DNA from: Galbula dea
Lineage: Eukaryota; Chordata; Aves; Piciformes; Galbulidae
Direction: 5' to 3'
Assembly (NCBI GenBank): GCA_013399015.1
Contig: VWZX01006125.1
Location: 140,464 to 204,463, forward strand
DNA length: 64,000 bases
Within the stretch, counting starts at the first letter, position 1, and each line of letters starts with the position of its first letter. A program made the position numbers and the translations under genes. Of the stretch, positions 1-13,865 are shown piece after piece. The notes beneath the pieces were generated by a model, which did not search any database, was not told the DNA's origin, and saw only the letters and a list, made by a program, of their open reading frames with translations.

Positions 1-2777
1 ATGCATATGAATGAATCTCATAACTTTGACATAACTTCTGTGGGGCTTTTTTTCTCCTTTTCTCTTTGTTTTTTAATGAGTGTGGCACCTTATATGTTCT
101 AAACAATTTGGCATTCGTAAGATCTCAAAAAAAAATCAGTGGCTAATTCTCACCATTTCATCCCACCCAGGGATGTGACACAGTAAAGTGTGGTGCAGAA
201 ATCCCTGCATCAGAGGTGAGCTGGCTGTGGAGGTTCAAGAATAGCTCCACTACAACAGCGTTGCTCTCAGATTAATTAGCCTTACTACTCAGCGTACAGA
301 GCCACACGGCTAAACTGCTTCTGAGACTCAGGATGGAATCCTTGGAAAGCAACCTGATGACTGCCTTCTTCAGTGATTACAGTGGGGATTTCTCCCTCAG
401 CAGGAACCAAGGGTTTAAAACCCTTTTAATCAATTTTACTATAAAATACCTTCCCAATACATTAAATATCATTCCCCTGCCCCCATTTATAAGGCTTAAT
501 TTCATATAAGATAGATCTACAATATTGTTCTACAAGAAAGTGCTGCCAGGGATTTCATCCAATAAAGCTATGTGAGGAAGAAAATCAGGAAAGAGAAAAG
601 CCTAACAGTAAGCTTGAAATCTAACTACAACCTGCATGCAAACAATAAAGCCTTTTCATAAATGGAACAAACATTTTCTTAAAATCTGAGAAGAAATGGC
701 CTAATAAAGCACCAGAATCTCAGCTGCTGACAGTCACTGTGTATGGGGATCTTTCAAGGGGTAAATTTTCAGAGCAGTGCACAGGGACTTACAGACATAA
801 ATGCCATTAACAATAATGTGTTCCTCAGCTCTCAGCGATATTAACTTTTAAGCGATGCTATAACTATTCTAACAATCTTGCCTTTATGGCAGCGTTCATC
901 TGCACACTATCTCCTCAGCAGAGCTTGTACATAAACTGTATTACTCTTTCACTCACGTTTAGTAATGATATATTCAATTTTTGTGGACATCTGCTCGCAG
1001 TTGTCTCAAACTGCATGTTGGTGTATGTTTTTTAATGTAACCGCTAGGTTTAAATAATTAGTATTGCTGGATACAATCACTAATTTCCTCATACTGTAAG
1101 AGGCAACTTAATATTTCTGCATAGCAGATGTAATACACAATATTACAGAGAACTAAATTATTATAAACAGTGCCAGCAGTTTTCTATACACAGTACTTAA
1201 GATAATTATAAAAAATCATCTTCATTACTGCACGCTAGTGTTTTTTTTAACAGTTTAATTTGGATAGGTTACAAGATACATTCAAATCACACAGATACAA
1301 TTACTGGAAACCTAAGAAGCTATAAAATGTTCCCAACTAAATCCCTTTGACCCTGTTAATGTCTGTTCCTTGTTAATCTAAAGCAAACATTGTTTGCAGC
1401 ATGCATTTGTTACGGAATGTGAAAAAAGGAAAGGAAATCCCTTAACAGTTGTTATTGATTCCAGCATTTACTGACGGAAAGCTAAGTGCCGTTTACAAAA
1501 CAGAACAGATGCAGATGCTGACAAAAAGGTAAACAATTGTTGCGTGGCTTGCTGCCAGATTCTAAGCCAATATATTAAACTCCAAGTGAAGCACGTTTCC
1601 CCTATAGATTGCACTTATTGCCACTTCATTTCCTATGTGCTCTGTCTCTCTATTGCTGTGCCTGGCCCTAAGCTATTTTCAGTTCTTGGGTGACCCCTGA
1701 GGCCTAGTGCTACCTCACATAGCCATTAGTGAAGGGAATTGCATGTGTCTGACATGGCCTGAAACCAATTATTTGATATTTTCTTCAGAATGATGCCCAA
1801 CTCTGCTGGGAATGAGCAATCATGAAATAATTTACCTCCTGATTTAATTTTTTCCTGCACAAATTAGTTGTAGCCTCAGCTAGCTCTACACAGCTGCATG
1901 TGACATATCTCTGTCTTATCAAGATTCTACTTGAAATGATGAAAAAAGGAAGGGGGGAAGGAGAGTTGAATAGAATAGGTTGGGGAATCCTGCTTTAAAA
2001 AGGCATTGACAAGTTTATCAGATATACTGATCACATGTGCTCTCTGCTGATTGAAACTGACAGACCCATAAAGAACTATCAGTGCAGCAAAGGAAACCAC
2101 ATGGATGCAAACTGCTATCCAAGTGTTTAAGACTTTTTTAAAACACCTGTCTCGCTTTGCAGTGGAACCCAGGAGTGCCAGGAGAATCTGATAATGCAGC
2201 TTACATGTACAGACTACATGCTAGCTTATTTTTGTCCCCTGGTTTAAAAAAGAATAAAAATGGTCACATACCTAAGGATAGCAAACATCTTTTCACTAGA
2301 CATCACCATTAACTTGTGACTTTTGTGAATGCTTAGACTATACATCCATACTGTGCTTGTGTCAAAAAAAGGCAGTGAAGTAATGGATATCAACTTATGT
2401 ATAAACATGGCAAGCATGTCTAAATTTGCATATATTTAATCAAGAGAGTGTGTCTGTCATAGAAAGAGATATGTCACTGCCAGCTATTAAACAACCTCAG
2501 TGAAGACTACACTAATCTCTTGAAAGAGATTCGCAATACATGAAATTTTAATCAAATCTGCTCCAGAACGTCTTCCCAGTTAAATGAGATCAGTTCTCAC
2601 CTCACTGTGGAGGTTGATTCCACTTCAGGTTGCTAGATGTTTGCTACCAAATGCTTAAATCCTCTGTTAATGCTGATTGTATAGGCATGTTAGAATTAAG
2701 TCTTGAAATCACATTCACCAACCGATGAAAGGATATACCACTGTTGGGAACATGGGTTGGAGAGCAAGAATCAATTA
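1..2777. other. KIAA0825 intron 3, unique AT-rich sequence
   Basis: Intronic by position, downstream of exon 3 on the minus strand. No open frame of note, RNA gene or recognised repeat was seen. It contains ordinary A- and T-rich tracts only. Confidence 0.6.
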
Positions 2778-3004
2778 ATCATAGAATCATAGAATGGCTC
2801 AGGTTGGAAGGGACCTTAAAGATCATCTAGTTCCAACCCCCCTGACATGGGCACGAATGCCACACACACTAGACCAGGTTGCCCAGGGCCACATCCAGCC
2901 TGGCCTTAAACACTGCCAGGGATGGGGCCTCCACAACCTCTCTGGGCAACCTGTTCCAGTGCCTCACCACCCTTTGGGTAAAGAACCTCCTTCTAATCTC
3001 TAGC
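2778..3004 (-). mobile_element. CR1 LINE, 5'-truncated 3' end
   Basis: Begins with the inverted CR1 terminal repeats (ATCATAGAATCATAGAATGG), then GGTTGGAAGGGACCTTAAAG and the TTCCAACCCCCCTG block, and runs through CACAACCTCTCTGGGCAACC to CTTCTAATCTCTAG. Reading in from the 3' tail shows minus orientation. Only the last ~225 bp of the element is retained, as is usual for CR1. Confidence 0.93.
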
Positions 3005-4983
3005 TGAGCATGCTCTGATCCCAAATTTATGTAACAATCTTGAGGAAATCAGCTCACCAATCTGACTCCTTGACAGCATACAGCTACTTTACAACTCTGT
3101 TGAACAAATTACAGAGACTTCCTCAAGTGCTCTGAGGATGAAGTGCCCTGTAACAATGCCTAAAAAACCTAGTTTATACACAGATACCTCTCTCATCTTG
3201 CTCTGAAACCAGAGACTCAACCTGCTCCTTGATTTTCAAATGCACACATATCCTTTAATAAATTACAGGACATTCTGATCTGACACTGCAATTTCTTGTA
3301 GACATCTTAAAGAATTCAAACATAAACAAATTAATTGCTCTCTAATTAAAACTAACTGATAATAGGTCCATTTATGGAATTTAGCAGCTGATACCCAATA
3401 ATTTTCTGACAACTATTATAATAATGCAATAGCAGACATTCCTTAAACTTCAATTAAAATGGTTGTAAAACTCACAGACAGAACACATTTGCAGTTATTT
3501 CTAGCATTTATAGGAGGTTCTTCCTAGGTGCTATTCTATAATTTACAATTTCTTCTGGAGTGGTGACTATAAATAATTGTCTATAGAGAATTGCAAGACT
3601 TATCCTGTGACAAAATGCTACCCTTTGTAGCATTTCTCAGCAGGACTGAAACCATATTCTGACCTTACCAGTGACAGAAACTGGTTCCACACACATGGTT
3701 TTTGAATCTTCTTGCCTATGCTGTGGGCTTCACTTTCCCTGAAGTCTTCACACACATGCACAGGAAACACTGAAGTAGAGTGTTAGAAGAAAGCACAAAA
3801 ACTGAAGGAGCCTGTAGCAAGCTGGAGATAGCACCTATTTTGAAACAGAGGAGTACCTGAAGAACTCTAAGAAGCTGATCTTCTTCAGTCTTTGCTGAAA
3901 CAGGAATTAAGTACTGCCAGGTCTGTCAAACTTCCTCATGAATTCTGACTCTGATAGGACTTGCATGTGTTTCCCTGTGAACCATTTAAAACACTTGGCT
4001 GATAAGGGACAATTGTAATTTACAATCACAGCAACTAACATGCTTATTTTAATCAGATTTCAATTTATTTAATGTCTGCAAGTATAAAAATGTCCCCTAG
4101 CTTCATTTCTATCCTCTGCATTCACATTCACAGTGGAATGGTTGAGTGTCTCAAGATTGGTTCATTATATCAGACCCACTCTATTAAAATCAGACTGTTA
4201 GGAACTTTCAACCAATCAGGAGTTTCTATCAACTGTTCATCCTTCCTTTGTGTAGTGCACACATGACATTATGTATTTCCTTAAATAATAGATTAAAGTG
4301 CCTCTGTCACTTTTGCTTCTCCTACTCCATGAAATTTCCAACATGTAACAGAGAGAGATAGTGACAGCTTTTGTTCTAATAAGAGAAAACATTCAAAATA
4401 TTACTTATAATTCTGGAGTCAATACTCATATTTCTGCTTCCTACTTCTTTGTATTTCAAAATTCCAGTTAGGCAAGATCACCACAAAGTTCTCATGATTA
4501 CTTTTACAAGGAATATGAAAATCCCAGGTGAGGCTAGGTATACAGAAAAAAAGGGCAGGCACTACCATTTCAGAACCTCTAGAGAAAGAAGTTTGGCTGG
4601 ATATTCATAGACTGCTAACAAAGATTTTGTAGAAAGGCTAGAGTAGAAATGAGAGATCCTCACAGGTGTACACATCTATGTTCCTAATCATTGAGCTGAG
4701 ACGCTGAGGTCTCAAAACACCTCTTCACAGATGCACTGATAGTACTGTAAGAGAGCACCTAATTTCTGTCTTACAGAAATTGGTGGACTTTTCCATGATG
4801 TGAAGAGCACATGAGTACACTGTATCTTGTACTCAAACACAAAGATTTGGATCTTGGCCAGAGGATGATCAGTGCATGAAGCTGTTGAGGAAAAAAGGAG
4901 CTCTTCTGGAAAGTCTGAGACCAGAAACTGATCCTATTCCAGATAGTCTATAATACTTAGGGGTACTAAAAATCTCCAAAGTG
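3005..4983. other. Intron 3, no recognised feature
   Basis: AT-rich intronic sequence. Short open frames exist (for example 4072-4266) but have no homology I recognise and no flanking splice signals. Confidence 0.55.
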
Positions 4984-5690
4984 TCACAGAATCACAGAAT
5001 GTTAGGAGCTGGACCTTGAGAGATCATCTAGTCTAACCCCCCTGCCACAGCAGGATTGCCTAGACCAGCTCACACAGAAGCATGTCCAGATGGGATTTGG
5101 ATACCTCCAGAGCAGGAGACTCCTCTGGGCAGTCTGTTCCACTGCTCTGGCACCTCAACTGGCAGAATATTTTTTCTTGTATGCACATGGAATGTCCTGT
5201 GCTTCAGCTTACAGCCATTGCCTCTTTTCTTGTGACTGGCTTCACTGAGAAAAGGCTGACCCCATCCTCCTGACACACACCTTTCACATATTTCAAAGCA
5301 TAGATGAGGTCACCCCTTAGTCTCCTCCAAGCTCAAGAGACCCAGCTCCCTCAGCCTTTCCTCATCAGGAAGATATTCCACTCCCTTCATCATCTTGGTG
5401 GCTCTGTGCTGGATTCTTTCAAGCAGTTCCCTATGCTTCTTCAACTGAGGGGCCCAGAACTGGACACAATATTCCAGATGTGGCCTCACCAGGGTAGAGT
5501 CAAGGGGGAGAAGAACCTCTCTTGACCTACTAACCACACCCCTTCTAATCCACTCCAGAATCCCATTGGCCCTCCTGGCCACAAGGGCACACTGTTGGCT
5601 CATGCTCATCCTTCCATCTACCAGGACTCCCAGATCCCTCTCCCCTTCACTGCTCTCCAACAGCTCAGTTTTCTGTCTTGACACATGGCC
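4984..5690 (-). mobile_element. CR1 LINE 3' portion with ORF2 C-terminal remnant
   Basis: Minus-oriented CR1 starting at its 3' repeat (TCACAGAATCACAGAATGTT) and extending about 700 bp. Between 5310 and 5684 a minus-strand frame of 124 codons keeps the ORF2 C-terminal landmarks ERDLGVLVD, SREVLLPL, VRPHLEYCVQFWAP and ERLRELGLLSLE. The region nearer the 3' end carries frameshifts and stops, so the copy is dead. The subfamily matches the copies at 35109-35510 and 62294-62812. Confidence 0.93.
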
Positions 5691-7319
5691 AGGATCGTCT
5701 ATTTAACTTGGGATTATGTGATGGTAGATGCATATGTTGAGTTTACTTCTGTGACAACTTTTTTTCCAAACAGCACTGAAGAAGCCTCTCCAAAAGCATT
5801 TTTGGAGCCTTACCTGCCATAATTCTACTCACTTTTTTTCACACAGGCCTACATTTTGAACTTGAAGAGAGCCTAGTTTAGTAATTCTCTCTCAGATTTT
5901 GTCATTTTTTATTCTTAAACAGAATACTACAGTGTATAAATTTCAAACTGACCTCTGACCACTGACAAAGTATCAGGCTGGGGAGTAAATCACTTTCATC
6001 TTTTAAACTTTGGAGAAGAATGCAATAATTAGAGGGCATTGTGAGTTAAATGCTCTGGTTATGCTGAGGAAGAACATGCAGGTGTGCTGAGAGAGCAAAA
6101 AAGGAAGATAATTAGTTGGTGTTTGCTAATTGTGGACATATTAAAAGAAACAAACCCAAAAATCTAAGAATGGAATTGTGCCTCTTTCAACTTCTACAGA
6201 ATTCAGAAAAAGAGATTCAAGTTCCTGTTGGAAGAGATTAAGTAAAAGAACTTCATCAGGTCACATCAGTCTAAAGAAATATAACCCAGAAGAGCACCAA
6301 GAATTTCATGTTTAAAAACACATAAATAATTTGAAATAAACAGTGAGATAATAAATTTGTAGAATGGGCATCTTTTCAATATGAAAAGGACTTAATACTT
6401 CCTTGCCTGTCTTCATATTGTGGGCTTAAAAAGTAATTTCAAGCAACTGCTCTAAAAAGAAGGAAGGTATTCAGGCATGCTACCAGCTTTGAAATTCTGT
6501 CAGTTCAATTGACATTTCAGTAGGTTGGATACTGTTATCTTACCCCCTACTACAAGCTTAAAAAGTAACAAGCTTAATGTTTTTGTAATCTGTACAAAAA
6601 TGTCATTCTCCCACTGGAAACATATTTGTGGTCCTAGGGTATTATGTTCATATGGCCTTTAAAAGAGTACCTCTTTTTTATTAAAACTTCAGCTCTGTAG
6701 GTTCAAACAGATGGTTTTATTTTCTCCTCAGTACTACTCATATTTTCACTTAGTATAATTGTGCAGTAGAAATCAAATACAATACTTGCAAGGATAAGAA
6801 ATAAATAATATGTGACAAAGAGGCTATGAAACACATTATTTCCTATATTAAATGCAAAGACATTTATTTTGCTTCCCCTGAGTAATAGGATCTTGTTTTG
6901 GCTGTCAAAATTTTATAGGTTTCCCAAAGAACAAAGACAACTGAGAAATCTGCACCCTATCTCTATGTCCACTGGTCCCATGATAAGTTCCCACTAGCAG
7001 TGTTGGCTCTGTTACTTTAAATAAGTCACAATTAAACCTATTAAATATCTCAATACTGACTGGCAGTATTAGGAATCTCTGGTACTTATAAAGTAAAAAG
7101 AATCTGATGTAAACATCTCTGCATTTTAACTCAAATCTATATAAAATACCTATGTCATTTTCACCTATGTCCTCATGTTTTCTTTGAAGGTTACAGATGT
7201 ATAAGAGAAAAGTGCAATGGTTTTACTTGTTGCATGTTATCTCGTCTTTCATAGATGGGAGCTGCAGGATTTTTCACTGCACCTGTGTAAGAGATAGGGA
7301 GGATTGTGCCATAGATCAC
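5691..7319. other. Intron 3, no recognised feature
   Basis: AT-rich unique sequence; nothing recognised on either strand. Confidence 0.55.
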
Positions 7320-7480
7320 CACAGAATCATAGAATGGCTCAGGTTGGAAGGGACCTTAAAGATCATTTAGTTCCAACCCCCCTGCCATGGGCAGGGATGC
7401 CACATGCACTAGACCAGGTCATCCAGGGCCACATCCAGCCTGGCCTTAAACACTGCCAGGGATGGGGCATCCACAACCAT
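7320..7480 (-). mobile_element. CR1 LINE, short 3' end
   Basis: Same subfamily as the copy at 2778: CACAGAATCATAGAATGGCT, GGTTGGAAGGGACC and CACTAGACCAGG are visible. It stops after the GATGGGGCATCCACAACC block, so about 160 bp of the 3' end is present in minus orientation. Confidence 0.93.
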
Positions 7481-7797
7481 GTGCAGTGCAGGTCAAGGAG
7501 TCAGTGGTTGCACAGTCCACTTGCATACAGGTACCATTCCTTCCAGCAACTGCCCACATACCTTGCTTTATAGAGGCCCCTAAAGCCGTGGTCCTATAAA
7601 ACCTTTGTTACCAGGCACTCTGCAGAGCAATGGAGGAAAAGCAGAAGAGGGAAGGAGATGCCAAGCAGGCAGAAGCATAATGAAAACACAACAGCTACTG
7701 CTTTTGTGCAGAAACAGAAACAAAACCAGTAGGTCCATCAGAAATGTCTTAAACCTTAAGTTAATGGAAAAAAAACCCCTTTCAATAAACCTCCATA

Positions 7798-8018
7798 ATC
7801 ATGGCTTCAAATTGAAGCAGAGGAGGCTTAGGTTGAATATAAGGAGAAATTTCTTTACTGAAATGGTTATGAAGTCTTGGAATAGGCTGCCCAGGGAGGT
7901 GGTGGAATCACAGTCCCTGGAGGTGTTTAAGGAACATTTAGATGTGGTGCTTAGGGTGATAGGTTGATGGTTGGACTTGGTGATCTTAGAGGTCTCTCCC
8001 AACCTTTGTGATTCTGTA
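7798..8018 (+). mobile_element. CR1 LINE, 3' end, different subfamily
   Basis: Plus-oriented: AATATAAGGAGAAATTTCTT, GGCTGCCCAGGGAGGTGGTG, CTGGAGGTGTTTAAGGAACA, then GGTTGATGGTTGGACTTGGT and GATCTTAGAGGTC, ending TGTGATTCTGT. The GTTGATGGTTGG wording of the tail separates it from the other CR1 copies here. It lies 317 bp from the minus-oriented copy at 7320. Confidence 0.92.
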
Positions 8019-11000
8019 AGTCAGTTTTTTAAATGTATGTTTCAAAAATACTTGGCCCTTAGCAACACATTGTAGATAGAACCAAAATCTTGCTTGTATT
8101 AATGCAAGGATCTTGGCAATATAATGAACCTGAGCTGCTGAGGCAGGATGTGATACTGGATATTACAACCTGTAATCCATATGGGCTACTTTGCATTAGC
8201 ATGCCTTACCAGCACTGCAGAAAAATGCAACAAGACTTTGTAGAACAGAAGAATAGTGAGCTATGTGACTGAGATGCTTTCCCCCTTCCTCTTAACACTT
8301 CAGTGGTCTACAGATGAGAAAACAATGTGACTACAACATAAATATTTTAAATTACCTGCTAGGGATTGTAATCTGGACAGAAATCTCAATAAAGGTGCAA
8401 AGACATGAATATTGATTACATGTAACCATGTCTGGAATTCTTAAATTTCCAGATATAAGTGTTAGAACAAACTACACTAAAGTTATTGAGTCCCAATTAC
8501 TCCCAGACATGAATAACTGGCTGTTTTGGTTTTTTTTTCTCAACATGCAGGCACTAAACCATCAGGTATCAAAGCTATTTTAGGCACATTTTTGATAGAT
8601 AAAATGAAGATCACAGAAGATTGGTTGTAGGCAATAATCATGGCTCAAGAGATCACAAACTGTCTGAATTTAAGTTAAATGGAAGGATAAAAGCAAGACT
8701 GAAATGAAAGTTCTTTATTTCAAAGGGAGGAAATGATAAAACAAGAGAAATAAAACCATGTGTCCATGAACATAGAGAAGAAATCAAATCCAAGTCAAAT
8801 ATGCAAAACCCATAATTTGTAAGGATAAGTGACCTCAAAATAGATTTTCCCTACCAAGTACTGTCCCAAAGTTACTCCAAAGCCTGTTTCTCTTCTGGCT
8901 CTCAACACCATTCTAAATACTGAGTCCCTCTATTCAGGTTTAGATAGGTACCATATTCACATAAGGTGTTCCACAAACAGAATATATTCCTTAGGAACTC
9001 ATGAACAACTGACAATCATAAATGAAAAGCATCATAATTTAAACTACAGTTTGCATTTGAATATATCTTTAGAAGAGAATGGGTAGCTGATCATCCTCTG
9101 GAGAAAGAAAAGAGAAAGGAACCCTGCTGGACATATAAGTAAGAGGATAGTATACTAAAATCATCAGAGAAGGTGATTTAATTACTTTGTAGTTAAAAAG
9201 CTATCCTGTAAATCTGCACCACTTCAGTTTCCCTCCACTTTGCAATAGTATTTTCTTAAAATCAATCAACTACTGATTTTCATAAACACACTCTATATTG
9301 CCTGAGTTTTTAAGAATACATTTAATTTCAGGTTTTTAAAGTTATCAGTTATACAAATATGCTAAAAATATATTTATTGGCAAATGTCATTAGATTTCAG
9401 AGCCTACTTAAGGGTCTCTGGCAAGTTTGTGACTAAATGAAGTATTAAGCCAGCAAATTTGAAAATGTCACAAGAAAGGAAAGGCAAAGCTCTAATCTCT
9501 GCTTCTTTTTAACCTTAGGAAAGTAAAAAAAAAACCAAACCAAACAACAGACTAATTAGTCCACACATGTGTTTACACTCTTTCTGTATATATAAAAAAA
9601 ATACAATAGAAGCAAAGAAAACCTTCACCCAATACATAAAAAGTGTGTAATTTCATGGGGTTTAAGTTTCTTTGGGTGATGTCTTATCACTTATAAAAGT
9701 AGCTGTTTCTTCATCTAAAAGAGATGAAGGATTAAGATAGGTTAGTAATGCCTTATTAAACTAGCTTAACATTTTTGTAAACAGAGGAACACAGAAAAAG
9801 TTCAAAAGGTAAAAGTAAACCCCACATTTAATAAACTTACTGCAGATAATTTCTACAAAATCTCACATTGGAAATTGGAGCAAAAAATTGTTAAGAGATA
9901 AGCTGAAAACCAGCTGTCTGGATCAAGTTGTAACATAAAACCAGCTGCCTCCACTGCAGCTGGCAAGCAAAGATGCCAAGTTCCAAAGAATTTGTCTCTC
10001 TTCACATACCATTTTGCCAGGTTCTCTCTCAAACCATGCTCGTCCTCAGTCCCCATAAATGGATACAATCTTACCACAGTCCTTGACAAAGAGCTGTTCT
10101 AGCACAGTATGAAAGCTAAACTGTTAATTCCTTACTTCACAAATAGATTGTTAGATATGAACTATGTTAAAGATTTAGAACTGTGTTAAGCCTTGTTACA
10201 GACTACCTGTGTTTTCCTAACAGAAGCAGGTCATCTATATAATGTTTTCTGAGGTTCTAGCATTGTTTCATTATTTTCTGTTATCTTCTGCTCTCCTTCA
10301 TACTAGGATCCATTACATCAGTTCTTATGGGAAACCAAAACCAAAACCAAAACCAACCCAAATCAACAAATCAAAACCCACACTTCCCTGAGGGTGGACT
10401 AAGTAAAACACAAACCCTTTTTTCACCTCTGTGATAACCATCCCAATTGAATGTCCTGGATTAAATTATTTTGCTGTTCAGAAATATGGCTTGGGGTTTG
10501 GTGCTGGTTTGCTGGTTTCCAAAAGGCAGTAACATGCAACAAAAAATAAGAAAGACATTGGTATAACTGTCTTTCAGCTAGGAAAAAAAAAGATCCTTCC
10601 CTTTCTCCCCTTCCCTCTGTACTTTTATGCTCAGCAAACTGGGTATCACTGTCAGGGCAACTTATTAAAGCTGTCTTTTAACTTAACCTATGTATAAATG
10701 GAGACTTCCACTCTCAACTGTGGGAGGGCAGCAAAGGCATCAGAATTTAATAAGAGTTCCAAGCAGGAAAAGCCACTTGACACTAAGAACTTGTCTACCA
10801 TTATAAACCTCCCAAAATAGTCATTCTATAGAATTTTTTCCAAGAACAGTTATTTCAATGTGAACTGCCTTGTGAACACTAATTCCACAGGAGAAGTGTG
10901 GGTTTTTAACTTAGTCTGCTACAAATGTACTACAGTCAAACACTAAAAAGACAGAAATCTCTTTCCAGAAAAGACTTGTTGCATATGAACTCACACACAG

Positions 11001-11866
11001 TAAACTATTCAAGAGTAACTCTTCTGGTAATGATACAAGCACAAATTTTGCATGAATTGGTTAATAATACCAAACAACAGGCTGTGACATGTCCACAGAA
11101 TGAAAAGGAAATCCTATGTCACTTCATATAGCCACCCATTTTTCTCCAGCTTGCTGATTTCAATATTATTGCTTTATTGTTTGATTTGCATTTTGAATCA
11201 AGATAAAAATCCTCTATGTGGGATTTATGCAACACAGACTTTCATTTTCTTTCAAATTAATTGCAGCAAATGTTTAGAGGCTGCAAGCAGGTCCCAAGAT
11301 TTACTCTGTGTATTTTCAACTTCCTCTCTGTTTTTGAATATACAATAGAACTGCACACTGGAAATCTGTCCCCATAGATGTGCACTCGTTTAAGCAGAGG
11401 AATTACTGTTTTAACAGACTGAAGAACTGTTCCCTTCATTCTTCTAATGTAGAAGCAGTGGGATTTCTACAGATACACCTTACAGTCATTTTAATCTCCA
11501 TGTCTGAGAGGTAAAATGCAGATAACTGAACATCCCCACCCTGACAACCTGTTTTGAGACTGAAGGAAACATTAAGCTATAAACTTTCAGTTCCCTACCA
11601 GTCATTTTTTTCTCAGGCAATCCTTTCACTGAATTCCATTTCACTAAGTAACTCAGAGATGCATTTCATTTATTTCATAAATCAACATGACTCTAACACT
11701 ACTCCTTGTTTCACACCAACATGCCATCCCACTAATAGATCAGCTTTACACTGAACTTCTCATCTTTTCACACTAATTGTGCCTTTTCCGTTACTTTATC
11801 TTTCATGGGTTCCACATATTCTTCCATACACCAGCTCTTGTTGAAATACTTCTTCATTTATAGAAG
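8019..11866. other. Intron 3, mostly unique; one microsatellite
   Basis: AT-rich sequence with no recognised gene. A minus-strand open frame at 9853-10089 lies in a slightly GC-richer patch; I could not assign it to a gene or repeat, and it lacks matching splice sites. Confidence 0.5.
10332..10356. repeat. (AAAACC)n microsatellite
   Basis: About four units of AAAACC, decaying into related A/C-rich sequence over the next 25 bp. Confidence 0.85.
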
Positions 11867-12018
11867 TATAGAATCATAGAATCGTCAGAGTTGGAAGGGA
11901 CCTCAAAGATCATCAAGTTCCAACCCCCCTGCCTGGCAGGGACACCTTCCACTAGATCAGGTTGCCCAGGGACCCACCAAGCCTTGACTTAAAAGCTTCC
12001 AGGAATGAGGCTTCCACA
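11867..12018 (-). mobile_element. CR1 LINE, short 3' end
   Basis: GAATCATAGAATCGTCAGAG, TTGGAAGGGACCTCAAAGAT, CCTGCCTGGCAGGGACACC and ACTAGATCAGGTTGCCCAGG are present in minus orientation, ending after GAGGCTTCCACA. Same subfamily as 18751, 25997 and 60722. Confidence 0.92.
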
Positions 12019-13039
12019 TTTTCTTCCTGTGGAATTTGTAGTTGACTTACATTAACATGTACATTGATTTTAAAACTCACAAGAGTGTAATTTTCATCTG
12101 CATAGACCTGGCAAATTATCACCTCACTCATCCTTGGTGTATGTTGTACAACTCAAAGATCAATCTTCTGTTCCTGTATTTTTCACATTGTTGTAACCTT
12201 TTAACAATTTCTGTCTGCCAACTACTTCACCTGTAGGGAAGGCTACGTTTTAAACAAACAGCTCTCACACAGAGGAGTGCTCAAAACTCTTCACTGAAAA
12301 AGCAATTACATACAATCATGCAATTATGTTATGAAAGTTTCCATTCTGTACCATTTTTTCCTAAAGCTCTGATTCCTCCCTTTGGAAATTAGCATGTCAG
12401 ACTCACCAACTGTAAAAAGAAAGCACACAAAATACCATATAACAGATTCAGGTTTTGCCTTAAATTCCTTGGAAAAAGAAGAAATGATCAGGCAGCATTC
12501 ACTCCAACTTACTGTATTTTCTCAAGACTAGAAAACTTTAATATTCTGTTTTTATTTTTTAGAATTAGAATTTGAAGATGAACCTTTTGGGTCAGCTCTG
12601 AAGTATAAGTCTGTGTCTATCTCGTGGTCACATTACTGTAGTCTTTCTTACAATCTCTTTAAAAACTTGACAATTTGAAAAAAGTGGGGGTGGAAGACAG
12701 AAGAGTTGGTGGAGTTCTTTTAAATCCAGATTAAACAGTTCTTAGTCTATCACTTCAGCAGTTGGAATAAGCTAGACTGAAAAAAATTAGTATGACACAA
12801 CGTTATCCAGTGAATTATAAAGGGGTTTCTATATACAGAAGCAAACGACTCTCTCCTTTACCTTAAAACCTTTGCCATCACAATTCTGAGACAGTCTGTA
12901 ATTCAACTGCAGTAATATGATGAAAACATAAAGGTGTAATTAATAATCTCAGGCCTCTCTCTTCATTGGAAATAATCAATTATAATAGTATAATTAACAT
13001 AATTTCTAAATGCAATGAGCACAAAATAAGTTTACTAAC
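12019..13039. other. Intron 3, first kilobase after exon 3
   Basis: AT-rich intron sequence leading up to the exon 3 donor; nothing recognised. Confidence 0.55.
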
Positions 13040-13709
13040 CCACAGCATGAACTGTTCCTCGATGCTTCTTTGAAATCTTGTTTGCCTTAACTACATGGAG
13101 AGCATTTTCTTTGAACTGCAGCTCACAAAGTCTTTCAAGAAGAACTGTCATTTCTTCAGTGATGGTATCTAGATAAGTTTCATTAATAAACTTCAATGAT
13201 GAAGAAGGATCAATAGTCCCACTTAGTATATACAAATCCTCTTTTATCATTGTGCACAGTGTGGGTATGGAACTTTGGTAACCATGAACCACCTTATCAA
13301 AATTTGTTTCGCCACAGCTAGACAAAATACAGTTCTGCAGAAGATCACTAACCAGTTTATTCTGCATATTTTGGTACTTTGTTAAAACTTCTGATTCAGG
13401 ATAAAGAAACAAAAGACGCTGTATGCACTGAGTTTTCAGCTCCATTCGCTGTTGTAAAGAGTTGGTGTTTGCTTCCTCTTGACTTTGCAGTCTGTTTACT
13501 AAAAACCGTCGAAGATGCAATCTCACATCATCCCAGAGAGATTTCACATCCATAGTGGAGTCATCCTCAATGGCATGAAGAGAAGATGTCAACTCAAAAG
13601 ATGTCCCACTTGGAGTACAGGGAAATGAGACACCACACTGACTGGAGAGATCCAGAAGGAAGTGAAGTATCATTTCTTCTTGATTTTGCTCATTCTTCAG
13701 CAAGCTTTG
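13040..13709 (-). CDS. KIAA0825: KIAA0825, third coding exon (large)
   Basis: A 670-bp minus-strand exon with acceptor TTTGTTAG at 13710-13711 and first codons CAA AGC (Gln-Ser). It enters in phase 0 and encodes 223 residues. Landmarks are SLLKNEQNQEEM, SMDVKS-like MDVKSLWDDVRLHLRRFLV, LFLYPESEVLTKYQNMQNKL, SYLDT-like NETYLDTITEEMTVLLE and KKHRGTVHAV. All match the recalled human KIAA0825 region (LLKNEQNQEEM, MDVKSMWDDIRLHLRRFLV, LFLYPESEVIIKYQNIQNKL, KETYLDTVTEEM, KHRGAVHAL), with insertions and substitutions expected of a bird/mammal comparison. The likely donor is G|GTTAGT (exon end 13040); an alternative GTGGGT would end it at 13044. A stop follows directly in the intron. No membrane segment or known catalytic residue is visible; it appears helical. 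The remaining roughly 950 residues must lie below coordinate 1: I found no further matching exon in 1-13039. Confidence 0.9.
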
Positions 13710-13865
13710 CTAACAAAGGTAAATCAGAGAGTATTTTAGAAAGGTTTTGTTAATTCTGGTTCATAAAATGAATAGCTTCATGCTAAAACACCAAGTGTTT
13801 CCAACACTAAATACCTTAACAGCAAGTAAAAGACTCAAATAAATTCCTACATAAACAAGGGAAAT

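Noticed and set aside
5310..5684. 124-codon minus frame as a host gene
   Set aside because: It is the C-terminus of CR1 ORF2 inside a truncated LINE.
9853..10089. 78-codon minus frame as an exon of KIAA0825
   Set aside because: It does not resemble the next part of the protein as I recall it and lacks convincing splice sites; left unassigned.
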